A stretch of 7,149 nucleotides of DNA from Methylorubrum extorquens (GTDB lineage: Bacteria; Pseudomonadota; Alphaproteobacteria; Rhizobiales; Beijerinckiaceae): contig JAEUAC010000410.1 in NCBI GenBank assembly GCA_019695455.1, positions 1-7,149 on the forward strand, in the 5' to 3' direction. The notes under the pieces were generated by a model, which saw only the letters and a program-made list of their open reading frames with translations, made no database searches and was not told where the DNA came from. Every line of letters starts with the position of its first letter. Within the stretch, counting starts at the first letter, position 1. Of this stretch, positions 1 through 7,100 are shown piece by piece. Made by a program: the position numbers and the translations under genes.

Positions 1-115
1 CGGGCGTGCCGGCTGCGAGCATGGCCTCCTCGGCCTCGCGCAACGCGGCGGATTTGAGCAAGGCATGCTCGTTTGTTGATCGCGGGCGTGCCGCCTGGTG
101 ACCTTCTCGTGCCAT
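1..115 (-). CDS. Probable NAD(P)H-hydrate epimerase/dehydratase, N-terminal fragment (cut by window edge)
   Basis: The minus strand is open from an ATG at 115-113 to the window edge (38 complete codons). After a short variable leader the peptide reads EHALLKSAALREAEEAMLAA followed by GTP. This resembles the start of alphaproteobacterial YjeF/Nnr proteins, where an 'LL..A.MREAD...AAGTP' segment opens the epimerase domain. Those enzymes repair hydrated NADH and NADPH: the N-terminal domain epimerises the hydrate and the C-terminal kinase-like domain dehydrates it using ADP or ATP. Family members of this kind are often found divergent from glnB-glnA in Rhizobiales, which supports the call (recalled knowledge, not searched). 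Only the N-terminus is visible, so no catalytic residue can be checked. No strong Shine-Dalgarno sequence precedes the ATG, so the exact start is uncertain. Confidence 0.5.
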   Translation of the reverse strand, partial: MAREGHQAARPRSTNEHALLKSAALREAEEAMLAAGTP

Positions 116-255
116 GCTGCCTGCAAATTGTGCGGAATGCGGCCGGATTCTGCCTAGCCGTTCAGCGCCGGCCCGGGACAAAGCCATGGCACGGGACCCG
201 GCGGGGTGGTAGAGGTGCCCCCTCTGTTACAGCGTAGGTCCGGATCCGCCTCGAG
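116..255. promoter_or_regulatory. Divergent intergenic control region upstream of glnB
   Basis: These 140 bp separate the minus-strand gene at the left edge from glnB and must hold the glnB-glnA promoter unless transcription enters from outside. An imperfect 16-bp palindrome (GAATGCGGCCGGATTC, 135-150, one mismatched pair) lies in the middle and includes a GATTC, which fits the GANTC CcrM methylation motif. A direct repeat CGGGAC occurs at 174-179 and 192-197. I looked for a sigma-54 -24/-12 element (GG-N10-GC with a TGGCAC..TTGC context) and found only a TGGCAC at 187-192 with wrong downstream spacing. No confident sigma-70 promoter was recognised. Confidence 0.45.
206..230 (+). promoter_or_regulatory. 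Possible hairpin in the glnB 5' leader
   Basis: GTGGTAGAGG (206-215) can pair with CCTCTGTTAC (221-230) around the 5-nt loop TGCCC. This makes a 10-bp RNA stem with three G-U wobbles and five Watson-Crick pairs next to the loop. It ends 25 nt before the glnB ATG, whose own Shine-Dalgarno sequence is weak (only GAG directly upstream). Because of the wobbles the minus-strand RNA would pair less well, so any role would be in glnB mRNA. No function is established. Confidence 0.3.
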
Positions 256-594
256 ATGAAGAAGATCGAAGCCATCATCAAGCCGTTCAAGCTGGACGAG
301 GTGAAGGAGGCCCTGCAGGAAGCGGGGCTCCAGGGCATCACGGTCGTCGAGGCGAAGGGTTTCGGGCGCCAGAAGGGCCATACGGAGTTGTACCGGGGCG
401 CCGAATACGTGGTCGACTTCCTGCCGAAGGTGAAGCTCGAGATCGTGCTGCCCGACGACCAGGTCGAGGGCGCCGTCGAGGCGATCCGCAAGGCGGCTCA
501 GACGGGCCGGATCGGCGACGGCAAGATCTTCGTGTCGAGCGTGGAGGAAGCGATCCGCATCCGCACGGGCGAGACGGGCCCCGACGCGATCTGA
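256..594 (+). CDS. glnB: Nitrogen regulatory protein P-II (GlnB)
   Basis: This is a 112-residue PII signal protein, the normal family length, nearly collinear with E. coli GlnB from MKKIEAIIKPFKLDEV to the C-terminus. PII trimers bind ATP/ADP and 2-oxoglutarate and report carbon/nitrogen status to GlnE (glutamine synthetase adenylyltransferase) and NtrB. Visible landmarks are the T-loop around residues 37-55 with the YRGAEY signature (46-51) and Tyr51, the GlnD uridylylation site; the B-loop TGRIGDGK (83-90); and the C-terminal RIRTGE (101-106). The gene lies 58 bp upstream of glnA and not beside amtB, which favours GlnB over GlnK. The ATG at 256 is the natural start because family homology begins there, although its Shine-Dalgarno sequence is poor. 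Confidence 0.96.
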   Translation: MKKIEAIIKPFKLDEVKEALQEAGLQGITVVEAKGFGRQKGHTELYRGAEYVVDFLPKVKLEIVLPDDQVEGAVEAIRKAAQTGRIGDGKIFVSSVEEAIRIRTGETGPDAI

Positions 595-606
595 CGCGTC
601 GCCATC

Positions 607-623
607 CCGGCCCGACGGGCCGG
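607..623 (+). promoter_or_regulatory. Perfect inverted repeat between glnB and glnA
   Basis: CCGGCCC (607-613), loop GAC (614-616) and GGGCCGG (617-623) make a perfect 7-bp all-GC stem 12 nt after the glnB stop and 29 nt before the glnA start. No T-tract follows, so it is unlikely to be a full intrinsic terminator. It could stabilise the 3' end of a processed glnB message or partly attenuate read-through, setting the GlnB:GlnA ratio. That role is inference. Confidence 0.45.
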
Positions 624-652
624 ACCAGAACACGAGCATTGGAGAGGACAGC

Positions 653-2068
<1,416 letters not shown>

Positions 2069-2090
2069 CCGGCAGACCCTCGAGACGGAC

Positions 2091-2125
2091 GACGCCGGGG
2101 CCGCAAGGCTCCGGCGTCTTGCGTT
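2091..2125 (+). terminator. Intrinsic-type terminator after glnA
   Basis: GACGCCGGGGCC (2091-2102) pairs with GGCTCCGGCGTC (2107-2118) across a GCAA loop, giving a 12-bp stem with one G-U pair and a GNRA tetraloop, 22 nt after the glnA stop. A weak T-containing tail (TTGCGTT) follows. The strong stem makes it a likely end for the glnB-glnA transcript. Its symmetry means it could also stop minus-strand transcripts coming from the downstream SDR operon. Confidence 0.8.
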
Positions 2126-2431
2126 CGGCCCCTCGGTCGCGGGATGGGTCCGGTCGTCCGATCGCGCGCTCGACCGCGGCGATCGCCTCGGCGAGGCTGC
2201 CGATGAGGCGACATGCGGCCTCGGTGGCGGGGGTCGCGCGCGAGGGATCGACGCTGTCGCAGCACGCGGCCTTGATCCTGAGACGACGGGTCTCTTCGAC
2301 GGCCGGCAGGATCGGTGGCCGGTCAGATCTCCACACCCGCGCCAGCTCTCGCCGTCCGGTCCGGCGATGTGACGACGCCGCTCCTGCGGAGGCAGCCTGG
2401 GACGACGCCCGTGACGCCGGGGACGGCCGCC
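2126..2431. other. Intergenic region between the convergent glnA and SDR genes, with a coding-like minus-strand stretch
   Basis: No assigned gene occupies these 306 bp between convergent genes. On the minus strand, one frame from about 2336 down to 2165 reads like coding DNA: most third positions are G or C, and the peptide includes VEETRRLRIKAACC and later AACRLIGSLAEAIAAVERAI, which would form an amphipathic helix. The only plausible start in that frame is GTG at 2336-2334, with GAGAG some 11 nt upstream. The frame has no stop until 2010, so it would run through the glnA terminator and into antisense glnA. I read it as either a small unrecognised gene or a decayed remnant. The 9-mer GACGACGCC occurs at 2371 and 2401 (and at 2088), probably by chance in GC-rich DNA. 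Confidence 0.3.
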
Positions 2432-3181
2432 TCAGCGCCCGCCGGACACCTTCAGGTTCGCGCCCGTCACGTAGCTCGCGCCCTCGCCCATCAGGAACAG
2501 CACGGCCTCGGCGATCTCGTCCGGCTGGCCGGCGCGGCCCATCGGGATGAGGGGCGCGATCCGGGCGGCGCGCCCCGGTTCGCCGGTCGAGCGGGCGTGG
2601 ATCTCGGTCTCGGTGAGGCCGGGCGAGACGGCGTTCACCCGCACGCCGTCTCCGGCGAGTTCGCGGGCGAGGCCGATCGTCAGGCTGTCGATCGCACCCT
2701 TCGACGCCGCGTACCAGACGTATTCGCCGGGCGAGCCGATCTCCGCCGCCACCGACGAGATGTTGACGATGGAGCCGCCGGGACCGCCGTGCCGGGTCGC
2801 GAGCCGACGGGCCGCCTCGCGGGCGACCAGGATCGCGCCCGTGACGTTCACGTCGATCGTCTCCCGGATCACGTCCGGGTCCGTCGCGTCCAGCCGGCCC
2901 GCACGGCCCGTGATGCCGGCATTGTTCACGACGTGGCGGACGGGCCCGAGCCGCGCCGCCGCCTCGAAGGCCGCCGCGATCTCGTCCTGCACGCCCATGT
3001 CGCCCGCGATCACGAGCGCGGCCGCGCCGGCCTGCCGGCACGCTTCCGCGACGGCCTCGGCGGCCGCCGTCTCGCTCCGGTAGACGATCGCGACGTCGAA
3101 GCCCCGCGCGGCGGCGAGCCGGCACACGGCCGCCCCGATGCCGCGACTGCCACCCGTGACGAGGACGACCGGCCGGCTCAT
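2432..3181 (-). CDS. Short-chain dehydrogenase/reductase (classical SDR, FabG/glucose-1-dehydrogenase-like)
   Basis: This 249-residue protein has the classical SDR length and fold landmarks. The dinucleotide-binding TGGSRGIG lies at residues 9-16 and NNAG at 86-89. The catalytic tetrad is Asn112 (DVNVTG), Ser143 (NISSV), Tyr157 and Lys161 (YAASK). PG in VSPGLTETEI (186-195) and the C-terminal VTGANLKVSGG complete the pattern. The basic Arg35 after the second strand (VYRSE) favours NADP(H), by family rule. The Ser-Tyr spacing is one residue longer than in E. coli FabG. The substrate cannot be read from sequence. The start ATG (3181-3179) overlaps the stop of the upstream ferredoxin gene in ATGA, indicating translational coupling, so the protein may act with that ferredoxin or simply share its transcript. 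The minus-strand frame is open further upstream, but the family start and the overlap fix this one. Confidence 0.93.
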   Translation of the reverse strand: MSRPVVLVTGGSRGIGAAVCRLAAARGFDVAIVYRSETAAAEAVAEACRQAGAAALVIAGDMGVQDEIAAAFEAAARLGPVRHVVNNAGITGRAGRLDATDPDVIRETIDVNVTGAILVAREAARRLATRHGGPGGSIVNISSVAAEIGSPGEYVWYAASKGAIDSLTIGLARELAGDGVRVNAVSPGLTETEIHARSTGEPGRAARIAPLIPMGRAGQPDEIAEAVLFLMGEGASYVTGANLKVSGGR

Positions 3182-3498
3182 CCCTGGCGCTCGGGCGTGT
3201 GGACCACGATGCCGTCGAGCTCGGCCTTGACCTTGATCTGGCAGGAAAGGCGGGAATTCGGCTTCAGGTCGGAGGCGAAGTCGAGCATGTCCGTCTCCAT
3301 CGGCTGCGCCTCGCCCGCCGCCGCCATCCAGGCGTCGTCCACATAGACGTGGCAGGTGGCGCAGGCGCAGGCGCCCCCGCACTCGGCCTCGATGCCCGGC
3401 ACGTTGTTCTTGACGGCGGCTTCCATCACGGTCCAACCGACCGGTGCGTCCACGACGCGCGACGTTCCGGCTGTGTCGATGAAGGTGATCTTCGGCAT
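3178..3498 (-). CDS. [2Fe-2S] ferredoxin, adrenodoxin / Rhodobacter FdVI type
   Basis: This 106-residue soluble electron carrier closely resembles Rhodobacter capsulatus ferredoxin VI in length and sequence (MPKITFID, VMEAA..N.VPGI, CGGACACATCHVYV, ETDMLDFA, RLSCQIKV, LDGIVVH.PE). Cluster ligands are Cys40, Cys46, Cys49 and Cys86, giving the C-x5-C-x2-C-x36-C spacing of vertebrate adrenodoxin. Cys44 is an extra cysteine in the loop, also present in FdVI. Such ferredoxins pass electrons from an NAD(P)H-dependent reductase to a P450, a dioxygenase or Fe-S biogenesis machinery; none of these partners lies in the window. There is a good ribosome binding site (GGAG, 5 nt before the ATG at 3498). 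The gene follows the Hpt gene by 52 bp and overlaps the SDR gene by 4 nt, so the three are probably one transcript. Confidence 0.95.
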   Translation of the reverse strand: MPKITFIDTAGTSRVVDAPVGWTVMEAAVKNNVPGIEAECGGACACATCHVYVDDAWMAAAGEAQPMETDMLDFASDLKPNSRLSCQIKVKAELDGIVVHTPERQG

Positions 3499-3507
3499 GC
3501 GGTCTCC

Positions 3508-3526
3508 GTGCGCGCGCGCTCGCGCG
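3508..3526. repeat. Alternating CG tract with small inverted repeat in the Hpt-ferredoxin spacer
   Basis: From 3508 to 3519 the sequence alternates strictly purine-pyrimidine (GTGCGCGCGCGC), and after CT it continues CGCGCG. CGCGC (3513-3517) can pair with GCGCG (3522-3526) around GCTC. The tract lies in the 52-bp gap between the Hpt stop and the ferredoxin ribosome binding site. It could form a short hairpin in the mRNA or Z-DNA under supercoiling, but may just reflect high GC content. Confidence 0.35.
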
Positions 3527-3550
3527 GCCTGCTATCAAGATGGAACGCTT

Positions 3551-3952
3551 CTAGGCGAGCCCGTCCGGCTTGGCGAGGGGAGCGTTCCCGGCGAGCCGCG
3601 CCTGGCTCGCCGCGATCGTCCGGTCCAGCAGGCCGGCGAGGCCGGGACGAGCGTCCGTCGCGAAGGCGCCCGGGCTCTCCTCCACGGCCGCGAGGGCGCG
3701 GGCGAGCGGGTCCGCACCGATCGCGGCGGCGCTGCCCCGGAGCGCATGGGCCGCGTCCCGGATCAGGTCGGGATCGGTCGCGGCGAGCAGCGCGGGACCG
3801 ACGCTCCGGCACTGCCCGACGAACAGCGCGAGGAGGTCGGCCTCGAGGTCCCGGTCGCCGAAGCAGCGCTCGGCGAGGGCCGCCGCGTCCAGGAGCGACC
3901 CCTCGTCCGGGCCGAGGGAGCCCGGGGAAGGCGGCGGGACGATGCCGGTCAT
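3551..3952 (-). CDS. Hpt (histidine phosphotransfer) domain protein
   Basis: This is a small, largely helical protein of 133 residues (135 if the GTG at 3958 is the start). The key motif is DAAHALRGSAAAIGA, a good match to the Hpt consensus HxLKGSAxxxGA; the phospho-accepting His is residue 69 counted from the ATG at 3952. An upstream helix (LEADLLALFVGQC) and a downstream amphipathic helix (LARALAAVEE) fit the four-helix Hpt bundle. No kinase, receiver or membrane segment is present, so it would act as a free cytoplasmic shuttle between a sensor kinase and response regulators encoded elsewhere. The N-terminal 15 residues are Pro/Gly-rich and probably disordered. Neither start has a convincing ribosome binding site; I chose ATG over GTG. 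It is the first gene of the probable Hpt-ferredoxin-SDR operon. Arg replaces Lys in the motif, a common substitution. Confidence 0.82.
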   Translation of the reverse strand: MTGIVPPPSPGSLGPDEGSLLDAAALAERCFGDRDLEADLLALFVGQCRSVGPALLAATDPDLIRDAAHALRGSAAAIGADPLARALAAVEESPGAFATDARPGLAGLLDRTIAASQARLAGNAPLAKPDGLA

Positions 3953-4137
3953 GGTCACCAGCCCGTTAACGACGTTCGGATGTGCATAGAGCCGGTGGGT
4001 TCCCTCGGAAGGGGAGCGAACCTAAACTCCCCATGGTAAACGCAGGTTAACGCCCACCCCGTCGCATGCTGAGGAGTTGCGGGGGCGGTGGGCTGGCGTA
4101 CGCGCCTGCGGGTTGCGTTATCAAGGCGGCACGGCAC
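3953..4137. promoter_or_regulatory. Divergent intergenic region between the Hpt gene and the giant coiled-coil gene
   Basis: These 185 bp must serve both the minus-strand Hpt operon and the plus-strand giant gene. The stretch is locally AT-richer than its surroundings and holds two GTTAAC palindromes (3965-3970 and 4046-4051); the second is part of a CtrA-like box. An imperfect inverted repeat, GGTTCCCT (3998-4005) against AGGG and AACC with a 5-nt bulge (4010-4022), lies between them. I could not assign -35/-10 elements with confidence. Confidence 0.5.
4035..4050 (-). promoter_or_regulatory. Candidate CtrA-binding site
   Basis: On the minus strand the sequence reads TTAA-CCTGCGT-TTACC, against the alphaproteobacterial CtrA consensus TTAA-N7-TTAAC: nine-base consensus, one mismatch, correct 7-bp spacing. 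It lies 83 bp upstream of the Hpt ATG and 87 bp upstream of the giant gene's ATG, so it could regulate either. A further half-site (TTAAC, 3966-3970) lies nearer the Hpt gene. CtrA control of cell-cycle and polarity genes is established in Caulobacter and Rhizobiales; binding here is inference. Confidence 0.45.
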
Positions 4138-7100
4138 ATGGCCACAGAACCCAAGCTCGCAAACCCGACATCGGCGGCGATGTCGGCTGTCGAGCTCGCC
4201 CTCTCGGAAGGGCAGGCGACGGGCGGAACCGCGCCCTCGGGCGCGGCGACGCAGGTCATGCCGAACGTCGATCGACACGCCTTCGGCCGGACGCCCGAGC
4301 CCGCGGAGCGGATCGTGTCGCCCGATCGGGAGCGCGTCGCGAACGACGACCGCGCCGAGGTCGGCGCCTTCCTCCAGGCCCTCCGGGTGCGCCCCTCGCG
4401 CGGTGCCTACGCCGTCGCCCTCATGGCGAGCCTGGCCTGGCTGGCCCTGCTCGGGGTCGGCATCGCGCTGCAGGTCGAGGGTGGAGACTGGCGCGGGTGG
4501 CTCTCCGCGCTCGGGCCGCTCCAGCAGGGCACGCTCGCGGCGGTCGCGCTGTCGCCCGTCCTCCTCTTCATGGTCGCCGCCATGCTGGCCGTGCGCTCGG
4601 CCGAGATGAAGCTCGTCGCGCGCGCCGTCGGCGAGGTGGCCGTGCGGCTCGCCCAGCCGGAACACTTCGCGACGGATGCCGTCATGAACGTCTCGCGCGC
4701 CGTGCGCCGCGAGGTGGCGGCCGTCGGCGACGGGCTCGAGCGCGCGCTCGCCCGGGCCGGCGAACTCGAGACCATCGTCCGCTCCGAGATCACGACCCTC
4801 GAGCGTGCCTACGCGGACAACGAGGTCCGCATCCGTTCGCTCGTCGACGAGCTCGTGGCCCAGCGCGAGGCCGTCGTCAGCAACGCGGACCGCATCCGCG
4901 GCGCCATCACGGGCACGCACCAGCATCTCGCGGGCGAGCTCACGAGCGCGTCCGAGCGCATCATCCAGGCCGTCGAGCATGCCGGCGAGCGGGTCGCGGG
5001 CTCGCTCGACAAGCGCTCCGACGAACTGACGCGCCATCTCGGCGAGGCCGGCGACCGCCTCGTCTCCGAGCTCGGCCTGCGCGGCACCGAGCTCGTCGAG
5101 CGCCTCGCCTCGACGACGGACGAGGTAAAGAGCGGCGTCGCCTCCGTCGGCGACGACGTGACCGCCTCGCTCGAGCGGAAGGCCAAGGACGTCACGGCGG
5201 CGCTCGAGCGCACGGGCGACATCCTCACGCGCTCCCTCCAGGACGGCGCGACCCAGGTCACGCGCACGCTCGCCCAGACCGGGTCTGAGGTCATCGGCTC
5301 GCTCGCGGCCCAGGGCGGCGAGGTGCGTTCCTCGCTCGAGACCACCGTCGAGGCGCTGTCGACGAGCTTCGTCCAGCGCGGCACGGAGCTGAACAGCCAG
5401 CTCGCCGCCGCCGGCGAGACCATCGTGGCTGCCATCGCGACGCGCTCCGAGGAGCTGCGCCGCAACGTCGAGGAGGCGGGCTCGGGCATCGCGCTCGAGA
5501 TCACGCGCCGCGGCGACACCGTGCGCGAGTCCATCGAGGGTGCCGGCACGGCCGTCATCGACAGCCTCACCGGACGCGGGACGGAGCTGCGCGACGCCTT
5601 CGCGGCGACCGGCACGGGCCTCGTCTCCGAGATCGTGGTGCGAGGCGCGGAAGCGCGCGACGGCATCGGCCAGGCGACCCGGGCCGTGCTCGACGAGCTC
5701 GGCCACCGCAGCGGCGAGTTCCGCGACGCCATGGAGGGCTCCGGCTGGACCATCGTCGGCCGCATCGCCGAGGAAGGCGAGCGCGCCCGCGAGACCATCG
5801 AGGCGGCCTCGGCCGCCATCTCCCAGACCATCGTCGAGCGCGGCGGCCGGGTGCGGGACGACATCGCGCTGGTCGGCACGGGGCTCGTCTCCGAGATCGT
5901 CGTGCGGTCGGGCGAGGCCCGCTCCGAGATCGAGCGCACGGGCTACGGCCTCGTGGACGCCATGGCGGCCAAGGCGCAGGAGCTGCGCGACGGCGTCGCC
6001 ACGACGGGCCAGGGGCTCGTCGACGAGATCGCCAACCAGGGCAACGTCGCCCGCGCCGTGTTCGAGGACATGGGCCACGGGCTCGTGGCCGATTTCCGCC
6101 AGCGCGTGGACGAGGCGGCGGACCTCATCGGCTCGGCCTCCTCGACCGTCGCGGACGACCTCCTGTCCCGGTCCGGCGAGGTGCAGGAGCGCCTGCTCGC
6201 GGCCGGCGCCGAGCTCGCGGCGAGCTTCACGGAAGCCGGCGAGGACCTGCGCACGAAGGTCGACGGCGCCGTACACACGGGCACGGCCGAGCTCGGGGAG
6301 CGCGCCGACGCGCTCGCGAACCGGCTCGAGACGGTCGGCCGCCTCATCGACGAGACGGTCCGCGTCAAGGGCGGGCTCCTGCAGGACAACCTGGCCGGAT
6401 TCGAGAACCGCCTCGGCACCGTGCTGGAGACGCAGGCCCGCGAGGTCACGGGCACGCTCGAGAGCGTCATCCTGCGCGTCTCCGGCGAGCTCTCCGAACG
6501 CCTGCACGTGGTCGGCCTCTCCTTCGACGAGAGCGGCCGCGAGGTCTCGGCCGCGCTCGCCCGCCAGACGGCGGAAAGCACGGACGCGCTCGCCGGCACC
6601 GGCAAGGACGTGGTCCTCGCCATCGCGTCGCAGAGCGCCAGGATCATCGACATCCTGTCGAAGACCGGCAAGACGCTCGCCGAGACCGCCGAGCTGGGCG
6701 GACGCGAGCTCGAGGCGACGCTGGGCGGCCGCCTGAAGACGCTCGAGGAGATGCTCGTCGGGCACGGCGGCAACCTCGTCGACCGCCTCTCCACGGAGGT
6801 CGGCACGCTGGCCGACACGATCACGGGCCGGCTCGAGGAGCTGCACGCCATCATCACGGTCGAGGCGGCGAGCGTGTCGGCCTCGATGGGCGACCATGTC
6901 CGCGGCACCCGCGAGATCCTGGACCTCAACCTGACGGCTCTCGAGAGCCGGGCGGCCGACCGGTCGGGCGAGCTCGCCCGCACCCTGGCCTCGCATCTCG
7001 ACGCGCTCGACAGCCGCTCGCGCGAGATCGCCTCCCTGCTCGACGAGCGCCGGGCCGACCTCGACCGCACGCTCGGCGAGCGGACGCATGTCCTCGCCGA

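Noticed and set aside
187..203. A possible sigma-54 promoter (TGGCAC followed by GGC) upstream of glnB.
   Set aside because: The GG and GC elements are 11 bp apart rather than 10, and the -12 region lacks TTGC, so it does not meet the consensus.
2088..2409. Three copies of GACGACGCC (2088, 2371, 2401) as a possible repeat element.
   Set aside because: They are short, unevenly spaced and of a composition expected by chance in about 70% GC DNA; the first copy is part of the terminator stem.
4066..4137. An alternative upstream ATG for the giant gene.
   Set aside because: It is in frame, but no ribosome binding site precedes it and the added peptide is Gly/Cys-rich, unlike the remembered N-termini of such proteins (MA.EPKLANP...).
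3955..7089. A minus-strand open frame of over 1000 codons opposite the giant repeat gene.
   Set aside because: It mirrors the 66-nt repeats of the plus-strand gene; GC-rich third positions opposite keep stops away. Its product is Arg/Asp/Gly-rich with no recognisable domain, while the plus-strand frame has TM segments and a regular helical pattern.
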